DNA of 64,000 nucleotides. Source: Polyodon spathula. Its lineage: Eukaryota; Chordata; Actinopteri; Acipenseriformes; Polyodontidae. The notes under the pieces are model-generated. The model was given only the letters and a program-made list of their open reading frames with translations. It ran no database searches and was not told where the DNA came from. The DNA is taken from NCBI RefSeq assembly GCF_017654505.1, contig NC_054538.1, positions 18,361,912-18,425,911 on the forward strand, given 5' to 3'. Of this stretch, positions 48,941-57,924 are shown one piece after another (within the stretch, counting starts at the first letter, position 1; each line of letters opens with the position of its first letter). The position numbers and the translations under genes were made by a program.

Positions 48941-49196
48941 AGACTGTAAATTAAATATTTAAAGAAAACGGGGAGGTGGTACAGAGCACGCCCCCTAGAG
49001 TCCACTGGTCGACAAACGATGCCATGTCGCCAGCAGACTCCGCGTGGGCGCGCTCTAAATGAATCCGAGAACGGACGAAGGCCCTGAACATGGCTCCACA
49101 GTCAAAGAGACCTTCCCCAGTGATTTTATGCTTCCTGGTTTTGTAGCTGGCCAGTCTAACAAGAGCCAGAAGCAGATTCACCAGGTGGTCTCTAGT
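48941..49196 (-). repeat. Tx1-like LINE tail, tandem unit 3 (longest)
   Basis: On the minus strand it encodes LLLALVRLASYKTRKHKITG, EGLFDCGAMFRAFVRSRIHL, ERAHAESAGDMASFVDQWT and LGGVLCTTS. This matches the very C-terminus of L1-Tx1 type ORF2 proteins as I recall them. It starts 320 bp after unit 2, head to tail. All three units end at the same point, GGTCTCTAGTA. Confidence 0.82.
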
Positions 49197-49573
49197 AATA
49201 GTAATAGCAGCAGCAATGGCATACAGTAATCAGCTGAACATATAAAACCATGGTGTGGAAATATGATTATGGGAAATGTGGTGGAAGGAGTGAAAATGTA
49301 CTGAATTTAGAGTTATCGACCAAGGTAGTTCTATCCTTGCCCCTATAATGCTTTTAAATCTTTTATTTATTTTTGCAATTAATTAACAGAATGGTAGCGA
49401 TTCAAAATATTGATACCTCTTGTAATTAGTAAGAATAAATAAATAAATGATTATGTGCATTACTAAATCAATAAAAACTATCTTCTACATTGATTTTGCT
49501 CCACCACTAATTTCTTCAGCTTGTTGTTAGCCATTCATGTTTACTGTTGTTATTTGGACCAGACAGCGGTTAA

Positions 49574-50715
49574 GGGGGTGATGTAAGGATATGTGGAATG
49601 TGATTTGCAGGTGCAAAACCCCCATAATGCTGCCATAAATTGTGTTCAACAGCTGTAGTCTGATTTACCATCCGCTAAAAATGTGGCAGATGTAAAGAAT
49701 AGTGTTCACATGGCATTCTGCACCCACTATCAAATTTGCACTTTGCCATCATTAATCCATTAAAATTATACTGCATTCAAATGAAGAAAAGAGCATGGAA
49801 TTTGGTAGGATCTGGATACTAAGCGGGTGCAATTGCTGACCCTCCAAAAACTTTACACCTCTTATGCAAGGTGCAAACCATTGTAGAAGCACGTAACTAA
49901 GAGCTGTATAAAAGCACACACCTGCAGAGTCCTGTCACTGGCTTCAGGATGGCTACTGTGGTAAACATCTGGATGCGGCAACACTTGGAGAGACAGGAAC
50001 ATGTTCGGAGGAGAAGGGCAAGACGAAGAAGACCTTGCATATTGAATCCCAGAGTCACTTTGTTTGGGATGCTGGAGGATACGGTACTAAAGCGTTATCG
50101 TCACACTCTGCAGGTCATTCTCATAGCTGAATTAAGGGATGAGCTAGACCCCCGCGTCAATCTAGGGACCACTAGCCCTGCACATGTGAAAGTGCTGTTC
50201 TCTGCACTTAGCCTCTCGCTCCTTTCAGACCACAGCTGGAATGTATGGAGGGATAGCCCAACCCATCTTTTCCAGAGTGCTAGGCACATTTCTGGATGTC
50301 ACCCTAAAGCTACTAGCATAACTGATGTTGGCTGAGGCTTTTCCAAACAACTCTGTTTCATGCTGAGTGACCTCAGCTATAAGGACTGTCAGCTCCTTCT
50401 CAGAATACTTTTCTTTTCTGTGCGCCAACAGGACTTTCCTGCCCTTCCTCTGACATTTTTTTTGGCTTATATTTTCGTGCTCCACAAATGTCATACAGTG
50501 ACTACTGCTCTCTGCACTCCTGACTCTGCAAGTGCGGCCACTAAACAGATTGATGTGCTCATTGAGACCCTCATTATCATAATTGTGAATCACTGATTGT
50601 GTGTGTTGAGTAATTTGCATTGCTCTTAAGTTTACATAGGGAACAGTGCAAAATAACTGCCTGGCCACAATGCAATTCTAACTATTTGCACCACACCTAT
50701 ACTTATATCACCCCC
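49574..50715 (+). mobile_element. PIF/Harbinger DNA transposon
   Basis: Inverted ends GGGGGTGATGTAAGGATATGTG and (reverse complement of the right end) GGGGGTGATATAAGTATAGGTG. Flanks are TAA on both sides (49571-49573, 50716-50718), the TWA target of Harbinger elements. It holds a HARBI1-type nuclease relic on the plus strand. Confidence 0.9.
49949..50560 (+). pseudogene. Harbinger transposase (HARBI1-like nuclease) N-terminal relic
   Basis: The frame from the Met at 49949 has the Arg-rich start RRRRARRRRPCILNPRVTLF, then EDTVLKRYRHTLQVILIAEL and AHVKVLFSA, the conserved lead into the Harbinger DDE nuclease. After about 50205 the frame shifts (GIAQPIFSRVLGTFLDVT-like codons in another frame). 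The catalytic DDE part is deleted or unreadable: the element is only 1.1 kb. Confidence 0.78.
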
Positions 50716-50974
50716 TAAATGTATTATCTGGGGAATAAGCAGAATAACCTATTTGGTAATAAGTTAGTACAATGACATACCAATATAAGCATACAATTTA
50801 ATAAAAATAGGCATAGATCCTTTTGGAGTTGAAGAGATTCCACTTGTATACAAAACTTGACAAAGATCATCTACCAGTTACAGGCTTTCTTTTGAAATGT
50901 AATATCCTGAACAAAGTTAACCTAATATTAATACTGGCATGAAAACGCAAACTAGTCCCTATTTAAATTAAATA

Positions 50975-50978
<4 letters not shown>
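50716..50978. other. non-coding gap
   Basis: Nothing recognised before the TA microsatellite. Confidence 0.5.

Positions 50979-51051
<73 letters not shown>
50979..51051. repeat. (TA)n microsatellite
   Basis: TA units with one TAAT shift, ending at the Tc1 border. Confidence 0.97.
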
Positions 51052-51054
<3 letters not shown>

Positions 51055-52656
51055 TGCCTTGCAAAAGTATTCAGACCCCTGACCAATTCTTTCATATTAC
51101 TGAATTACAAATGGTACATTGAAATTTCGTTCTGTTTGATATTTTATTTTTAAACACTGAAACTCAGAATCAATTATTGTAAGGTGACATTGGTTTTATG
51201 TTGGGAAATATTTTTAAGAAAAATAAAAAACTGAAATATCTTGCTTGCATAAGTATTCAACTCCTGTGCTGTGGAAGCTCCCAGTTTGCACCGATGAAAG
51301 AAATTGCCCTAACGAGGACACAATTACCTTACCATTGAACCATTAAAGTTGCTGTCAAATTTTCTGAATAAAAACCCCACTGTTGAAAGATCATTGGTAA
51401 GGCTGTGAATCTGAAGGAAAATGAAGACCAAAGAGCATTCTACAGAAGTTAGAGAGAAAGTAATACAAATGCATAGATTAGGGAAAGGGTACAAAATAAT
51501 ATCCAAGTGTTTGGATATCCCAGTGAGCACAGTTGGATCAATAATCAGGAAGTGGAAGCTGCATCACACCACCCAGGCACTGCCAAGAAAAGGCCGTCCC
51601 TCAAAACTCAGCGCTCAAACAAGAAGGAGACTTGTGAGAGAAGCCACAGAGAGGCCAACAATCACTTTGAAGGAGCTACAGAGTTCAGTGGCTGGGAGTA
51701 GAGTAATGATGCACCAGTCAACCATATCAAGAGCTCTGCATAACACTGGCCTGTATGGGAGTGTGGCAAGAAAGAAGCCATTACTCAAAAAGTACCATCT
51801 GAAAGCAGGTCTGGAGTTTGCCAGAAAGCATGAGAGTGACCCAGCTGCGATGTGGGAAAAGGTTTTGTGGTCAGATGAGACCAAGATAGAGCTTTTTGGC
51901 CAAAACTCAAAGTGCTGTGTGGCACAAACCTAACATTGCCTATGCCTCAAGACACACCATCCCTACAGTGAAGTATGGTGGTGGCAGCATCATGCTGAGG
52001 GGATGCTTCTCATCAGCAGAGACTGGGCATCTTGTTAAAATTGAAGGAAGAATGGATGGAGCAAAATACAGGAAAATACTGCATGAGAATCTGCTTCAGT
52101 CCGCTAAAAAACTGAAGCTTGGGAGGAAATTCACCTTTCAGCAGAACAATGATCCCAAGCACAAGGCCAAAGCAACATTGGAGTGGCTCAAGAACAAAAA
52201 GGTGAATGTCCTATAGTGGCCCAGTCAAAGTCCTGATCTCAATCCCATTGAGAATCTGTGGTACTATTTGAAAATTGCGGTCCACAAGAGTCGTCCAACC
52301 AACCTGAACAACCTGGAGCAAATCTGCCAAGAAGAATGGACCAAAATCATTCCGACACTGTGTGCAAAGCTGGTACATACTTACCCCAAAAGACTTAAAG
52401 CTGTTATTGCAGCGAAAGGTGGCTCTACCAAATATTAATGTGTGGAGGTTGAATACTTATGCAAGCAAGATATTTCAGTTTTTTATTTTTCTTAAAAATA
52501 TTTCCCAACATAAAACTAATGTCACCTTACAATAATTGATTCTGAGTTTCAGTGTTTAAAAATAAAATATCAAATAGAACGAAATTTCAATGTAGCATTT
52601 GTAATTCAGTAATATGAGAGAATTGGTCAGGGGTCTGAATACTTTTGCAAGGCACT
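51052..52656 (+). mobile_element. Tc1-like transposon with ~200-bp inverted repeats
   Basis: The left end CAGTGCCTTGCAAAAGTATT and the right end (reverse complement of AATACTTTTGCAAGGCACT) match over about 200 bp, including AACTGAAATATCTTGCTTGC inward. The TA flank is present on the left; on the right a CT repeat replaces the final G and TA. This long-arm structure is the IR/DR type known in fish Tc1 elements. Confidence 0.93.
51421..52436 (+). pseudogene. Tc1 transposase, one frameshift and one stop
   Basis: The Met start at 51421 gives the paired-like HTH (REKVIQMHRLGKGYKIISKC), the GRPSKLS linker, a second HTH (QSTISRALHNTGLYG) and the first catalytic Asp in [13 protein letters not shown] frameshift near 51905 moves the frame to [31 protein letters not shown] (second catalytic block, retained NDP Asp) and, past a TAG at 52213-52215, [20 protein letters not shown] with the catalytic Glu. 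Only two lesions separate it from an open frame. Confidence 0.93.
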
Positions 52657-52684
52657 CTCTCTCTTTCTCTCTCTCTCTCTCTCT
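52657..52684. repeat. (CT)n tract
   Basis: CT-rich repeat replacing the outer edge of the Tc1 element. Confidence 0.95.
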
Positions 52685-52982
52685 ATGTATTTTTTCTTGT
52701 AAATCAAGTTTTATTGTAACCTTTAGGTGTTATTCGGGGAGCAGGTGCAGGGGCTCCTCCCATCTATCAATTAAGCTCCCTATTTAAGCCCTTGGTCAAA
52801 CTTTCATTCTCTGTCTGTCTTCTGAGTTTGCATTATGTTATGCAGTACTGCATACCCTACTTGTCGTTTTCATTTCTGCCATCTATGCTTCCCAATGCAT
52901 CGCCAGGCTTTTGCTTACATTGTAAAAAATTGCTGTGCTTTGGTTGTGAGAAAATGTGATAGGAGAGGTTTGCCCTAATCTC

Positions 52983-52985
<3 letters not shown>
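52685..52985. other. non-coding, LTR-like fragment possible
   Basis: A CTATTTAAGCCC box near 52770 behind a GC-richer stretch recalls an LTR promoter, but no ends or flanks are visible. Confidence 0.3.

Positions 52986-53056
<71 letters not shown>
52986..53056. repeat. (TA)n microsatellite
   Basis: About 35 TA units. Confidence 0.97.
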
Positions 53057-53062
<6 letters not shown>

Positions 53063-54271
53063 TTTGTGAAATTGAACTTTTTTTCTGTGCTTTGGCTGTG
53101 AGACATTTTTACAGGAGCGTTTTTCCTATTTTGTTTTAATTTATATGCAGTTGTTTGATGGGCTCTGCCATACCTCTCTCGGCTTCACGGTGAAATTCTG
53201 CAGATTAAATTGTAAAGAGAAATGTAATCTGCGTCCAACGCCTTAGTTGATTAATCGGTCTGATTAATCTGTTAATCTGAACAGCCCTACTTATTACATA
53301 TATTTTTATTTACACCAATAGCTTACATCTGCTTTGTTTATTTTGTTGTTTATTCTTTAATATAGATTCAGTACATTACTGCATGTGTGCTTATGACACA
53401 AACACCTTCAATTAACAGCCTGTCCATATAAAAGAAAATATAATGGCAATTACTGTACAATGGTCATTTAACGGCATAGTGTTTATCTGACACCCCAGCA
53501 TCATATAGTGCAGTTCAAGTTCCGAAGTTAATGTTGCGTAAATGCTAATGGCTACAAGAACTGAAAGACAAAGAACACAAATGAAGTGTGAAGCAGCAGG
53601 AGCTCAAAACTGTCCAGCAGGGGAGCTGTGATGATCGACTTTGTGCTTCGTACCCTCAATCCACTGGAAATCTCCAACAATTCTGGCACCTAAATACGTC
53701 CTCTTTATGTTCTGCCCTGGCACGCTGTCACCAAGCAGTGGGCCAGGTACCAAGAGCATCATCTTAGCAGTGGAGGTTTATGCTTGGAATCGTGACAGTG
53801 GCTGACTAATCAAAGACCTGTCCTACAGAAAGACATAATTTCTTTAAATGATTCAATAGGGACTACAGTTCAGGCAGGAATGAAAAACCCAGGTGGCCAA
53901 CATGGTTGCCAGACTTGTTGCCACATGATGCCAAGCATGAGCCAGCTTGAATTGGTTCCATTCAAGTATCAGGCACAACCAAGACAGAGGTACAGAAACA
54001 GTGGGGGGGTTTGACCAAATAATAATGGAAACAGAGCTTTGATCTATTTCTGTTTGTCACTCTTTTACTCAAGCCCCGATAGTTACCTTTATTAAAGGAA
54101 TTTATTGCATCTTCTACCAGCAGGAGATGACAACTGAGTTGAGTAATTCAAGGGTCTTTTAAGGTAATCATCTAATTCTTCAGAAGACAAGTCTTAGTCA
54201 CATTCATAATACTGTACGCTTCCTTCTTTCACTCGTACAGTAAATTGGTTACACAAACTCAATTCAATTAA
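53057..54271. other. non-coding stretch, no gene seen
   Basis: Nothing recognised. Confidence 0.5.
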
Positions 54272-54274
54272 TTA

Positions 54275-54422
54275 CACTATGTAACACAATTTTTGTTCCT
54301 GGGTAGTAAATGTTATTTCCTAATTGCTTATGCCTCAAAAGTATAGAAAATGGCTATTATTCCCCACAAACTTTGCTTTTGTGACCAGGACAGTGATATT
54401 TTGAAATTTACCTATTTCCAAT
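54275..54422. repeat. left terminal inverted repeat
   Basis: From CACTATGTAACA to ACCTATTTCC. It matches the reverse complement of 56576-56743 with few differences, including the shared TTATGCCTCAAAAGTATAGA and CTTTGCTTTTGTGACCAGGA. Confidence 0.92.
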
Positions 54423-54537
54423 GAGAAAACGGGAGAATTTGTGTCTTTTCGTTCACATAAAGTCAGAAAAAAACAACATATGAATCCAAATTAACATGTA
54501 TTTATACTAAAGTAATACAAAAATGACTACAAAAGAT

Positions 54538-56018
54538 TTAGAAGTGAGTAGTTCTTTGAGATTTACGATTATACTGTAAATCACTTTCAAGAATCAGCCC
54601 CCAAATGTAGTCTCCCATCATGTTCTCGTTATACTGTCCTTGGTAGCGGCGTTCAAAGTCCAGTATATCCTGGTGGAAGCGCTCACCTTGCTCCTCCGAG
54701 TACGCTTCCATGTTCTCCTTGAATTTATCAAGATGAGCATCAAGGATATGGACTTTGAGGGACATCCTACAGCCCATTGTGCCGTAGTTCTTCACCAGAG
54801 TCTCAACCAGCTCCACATAGTTTTCGGCCTTGTGATTGCCCAGGAAGCCCTGAACCACTGCGACAAAGCTGTTCCAAGCCGCTTTCTCCTTACTAGTGAG
54901 CTTCTTGGGGAATTCATTGCACTCCAGGATCTTCTTTATCTGTGGTCCGACGAAGACACCAGCTTTGACCTTTGCCTCAGACAGCTTAGGGAAGAAGTCT
55001 TGAAGGTACTTGAAGGCTGCCGACTCCTTATCTAGAGCTCTGACAAATTGTTTCATAAGGCCCAATTTGATGTGCAGTGGTGGCATCAGCACCTTCCGGG
55101 GGTCCACCAGTGGCTCCCACTTGACGTTGTTCCTCCCCACAGAGAACTCGGTCCGCTGTGGCCAGTCCCGCCTGTGGTAGTGCGCCTTGGTGTCCCTGCT
55201 GTCCCAAAGGCAAAGATAGCAGGGAAACTTGGTAAAACCACCTTGGAGACCCATCAGGAATGCCACCATTTTGAAGTCTCCTATGACCTCCCAGCCGTAC
55301 TCATCATACTTCAAGGCATCCAGCAAGGTCTTGATGCTGTTGTAATCCTCTTTGAGGTGCACCGAGTGAGCCAGGGGAAGAGACGGGTACTTGTTACCAT
55401 TATGGAGCAGCACGGCTTTGAGGCTCCTGGATGAGCTGTCAATGAAGAGGCGCCACTCATTCTGGTTACAGGCGATTCCGATTGCCTCGAACAGACTGGT
55501 CACATTGTGGCAGAAGCAGAGCCCATCTTGACGGGTGAAGAAGCTGGAAAAAGGTTGGTGACGCTTCCTCTGATCTGCGACTTGCACACTTTCATCCAAC
55601 AAGTTCCACTGCTTGAGCCTAGACGTCAAAAGCTCGGCATTGGACTTGGTGAGACCAAGATCTCTAATCAAGTTGTTGAGGTCTTTTTGGTTGGGGTAGT
55701 ATGGGTTTCTCTCCTCAGCTCCACCTCTGAAATTGTCATCTGGATCTACAACGTCTTCCTCGCTCTCTGACTTGCTGCTCTCTTCTAAAGACGGCTGCTC
55801 TCTCTCCGGAGGAGTGGGTACGGGGAGCTCATGGCAGTGTGGCACCGGGGCGATGGATGAAGGAAGGTCCGGATACGTGATAGCAGGTGCATTCTTGCCA
55901 GTCCGACGTTTGGAAGGGTCCACCATGCAGAAGTAGCAGTTGCTTGAGTGGTCAGTGGGTTCCCGCCAAATTCTTGGGATAGCGAACTTCATGGCTCTCT
56001 TTTCCCCTCTGTACCATC
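54538..56018 (-). CDS. putative transposase, exon 2 (main coding exon)
   Basis: The exon starts after the acceptor TTTTTGTAG and, joined to exon 1, gives 561 residues with no stop. Residues 78 on: the second CxxC (96/99) of a split zinc ribbon; a Ser/Glu/Asp-rich linker (about 136-170); then a folded region with FIDSSSRSLK (Asp262), EVIGDFKMV (Asp316), CYLC (335/338), HYH (348-350) and YSEEQGERFHQD (Glu510/511/514, His517). A D, D, E series with a CxxC...HxH insert is the pattern of RNase H-fold transposases of the CMC and related groups, so I infer a transposase. I recall similar unnamed proteins in fish and insects, but have no family name. It ends TTHF with a stop at 54538-54540. Confidence 0.85.
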
Positions 56019-56206
56019 CTACAAAAATACGTTTATTTCACCCATGACTAATGTGTAAGAGATTCTCGCAACATTTTTCATATATGATATATTTTTTCAA
56101 TAACATTGAAAATTGTAAAACATTTTAAAATTAAAAACTTTTACAATTTTAAAAATTTTAACAAATTTTATAACATAAAATTCCGAGCAACAATTGTCCA
56201 TCTTAC
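56019..56206 (-). other. 188-nt intron in the transposase gene
   Basis: Donor GTAAGA after GAAG and acceptor TTTTTGTAG. It is very AT-rich. Splicing joins phase 1 to phase 1 and keeps the frame (LEG-WYRGEKRAM). Confidence 0.85.
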
Positions 56207-56411
56207 CTTCCAGAGTTTTTTTGCAGTGCTCGCAGGTGAAATGAGGTGCCCAGGGTTTGTCTTGATCCCCGACAGGCATGCCGAAATATGTCTTGTAGGC
56301 CTCACACATCTTAGCAGATGCTTCCACGTACTTTTTTGCTCTTGTCTTGATAAATTGGCCAAAGACATAGCAAAATGCGTCTGCTGGATGCTTGCAGCCT
56401 CTTGATGCCAT
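56207..56411 (-). CDS. putative transposase, exon 1
   Basis: ATG at 56411 is the first Met of the open frame. It encodes MASRGCKHPADAFCYVFGQF, then IKTRAKKYVEASAKMCEAYK and a segment ending HFTCEHCKKTLE. A Cys/His-containing helical start is followed by the first CxxC (60/63) of the zinc ribbon. The exon ends in phase 1 at 56207 before GTAAGA. A GTG-started extension upstream (to 56438) is rejected because the ATG sits about 73 nt from a TATA box. Confidence 0.85.
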
Positions 56412-56483
56412 CTCAGAAAAATGCAGATATGTATCCACTTAGGCAGCTAGAACTAAACTGAACTGATGGGCTTAAGGCCCCTG

Positions 56484-56491
56484 TATTTATA
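56484..56491 (-). promoter_or_regulatory. TATA box of the transposase gene
   Basis: TATAAATA on the minus strand, 73 nt upstream of the ATG and 18 nt downstream of the heat-shock element. A second AT-rich motif (AATATAAATA) lies at 56496-56505. Confidence 0.65.
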
Positions 56492-56508
56492 CTACTATTT
56501 ATATTACT

Positions 56509-56533
56509 GGAAAGTTCTAGAAAGTTCTAGAAG
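56509..56533 (-). promoter_or_regulatory. perfect five-unit heat-shock element
   Basis: GAA and TTC triplets alternate at exact 5-bp steps on the plus strand: GAA 56510, TTC 56515, GAA 56520, TTC 56525, GAA 56530. HSF trimers bind three or more such units, and here five are unbroken. They stand directly upstream of a TATA box, as in hsp promoters. Confidence 0.8.
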
Positions 56534-56565
56534 TTACTCCAAGTTTACTCAGCACTGAATCTATC

Positions 56566-56580
56566 TGGAATGTTCTGGAA
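56566..56580 (-). promoter_or_regulatory. second heat-shock element, three units
   Basis: GAA 56568, TTC 56573, GAA 56578 at 5-bp steps, with an imperfect fourth unit (ATC) at 56563. It lies at the inner edge of the right inverted repeat. Confidence 0.7.
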
Positions 56581-56743
56581 AATAGGTAAATTTCAAAATA
56601 TCACTGTCCTGGTCACAAAAGCAAAGTTTGTGGGGAATAATAGCCATTTTCTATACTTTTGAGGCATAAGCAATTAGGAAATAACACTTACTACTCAGGA
56701 ACCAAAAAAAAAAAAAAAAAAAAAAAAAAATTGTTACACAGTG
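56576..56743. repeat. right terminal inverted repeat
   Basis: Inverted match of 54275-54422, lengthened by a poly-A run. It ends TTGTTACACAGTG. Confidence 0.92.
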
Positions 56744-56746
56744 TTA

Positions 56747-57627
56747 TTAGAACACTTAAGTCAAATTATTTTCTGAGATAGCTATATGAAAATTATTCAG
56801 GAGATGTCAACTCTTTGTACATTCTTTTTTTGTATATTTGTATTTTATATATAAAAATGGATGCATGCTATTGAATGTGTCCCACTAAGCTCTTTATCTC
56901 ATTTAACAGAGCTTTACCTTGAAGTGTAAAGTATGGTACTGCAGACAAAATTCAGAATGTGGAGCGATCTCTGTAAACACACACTGAAAAGCAGCGCATG
57001 GTTGTATGACTAACATTTACAGACCCTTAAGCAGCAAACAAATGACAAATCATCAGGCAAAGATTAATAACCATTTCATTCAAGCTCTTCACAGATGTGC
57101 TTTTCTTTACCGATCCCTTACACCCAATAAACAGAGATGTCAACTAAAATCAACAGCCATGTTGTCCAGAAGGTCTCCAGGGAAATAATATTCTGCTATC
57201 AAACCTCTGCATGCATGAGATGTGACAGGTGCTTTTCAGCGTGTACAAATAACCATACAATGAACACAGGAGTCTGTGACACAAGACAATAGTAAATGGA
57301 ACCAACATATAGTACGATTCCAATTCCTTTCAGCTACGAAAATTTAAATTTAGACAAGTTAAAGCATTTTGCTTAGTTTTTTTTGTTTTTTCTTGTTGTT
57401 TACATTCACCATGGCATCGCCAGAAGGGTGTTTAGCTCCCTAATTAATGCAATTTCACCTGCCCAGTCACAGAAATACGATATGTACAATGTCAGCATAC
57501 AACACATCATGTAGTGATGTCTGAGCTGCTTGTGTTGCTCTTGCTCTAGGAGAGGGACATTCAATATAAAATTAAGTTTGAAATCACAGAGTTTCAGAAA
57601 TCAAAAGAGCACAAAGTTTCTCTATCA

Positions 57628-57633
<6 letters not shown>
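56747..57633. other. non-coding stretch, no gene seen
   Basis: Nothing recognised. Confidence 0.5.
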
Positions 57634-57692
<59 letters not shown>

Positions 57693-57924
57693 TCTTTATT
57701 TTTATATAGGGCATTTCATAGTGGACCAGAGGTAGGCTGTGAACTATGCATTACATGCAGAGTCACTTACAATAGGACATTGATTTAACATTTCATCCTC
57801 AGGATGGAGCACAAGGAGGATAAGTGACGTGCTCAGGGTCACACAGGGAGTCAGTCATTGGGAGAGTTGGGCTTTGAACCGGTGACCTTGTTCTGGTTAC
57901 AAGCTAACCACTGGACCACACTGA
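57634..57924 (-). repeat. tRNA-derived SINE with L2-like tail
   Basis: Minus-strand order: tRNA-like head (AGTGTGGTCCAGTGGTTAGC, then CCGGTTCAAAGCCC as B box), a central block CCCTGTGTGACCCTGAGCA and GTCACTTATCCTCC as in MIR/CORE-type SINEs, then TATATAAAAATAAAGATATT and an (ATT)n tail, which is the microsatellite at 57634-57692. Confidence 0.85.

Larger units (their letters stand above)
54275..56743 (-). mobile_element. CACTA-ended DNA transposon with intact two-exon gene and heat-shock-type promoter
   Basis: Terminal inverted repeats of about 150 bp start CACTATGTAACACAA on the left and CACTGTGTAACAA on the right (read inward). Both ends are flanked by TTA (54272-54274, 56744-56746). Between them lies one minus-strand gene with an intron and a promoter carrying heat-shock elements. 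CACTA-type ends with 3-bp target duplications are the mark of the EnSpm/CMC group. The encoded protein is not one I can place in a named family. The right repeat has gained a poly-A run (56706-56730). Confidence 0.85.

Noticed and set aside
54640..55936. Several plus-strand ORFs of 60-131 residues
   Set aside because: Mirror frames of the transposase exon on the minus strand.
54538..56411. A host gene of unknown function
   Set aside because: The gene is bounded by matched inverted repeats with TTA flanks, which fits a transposon better.
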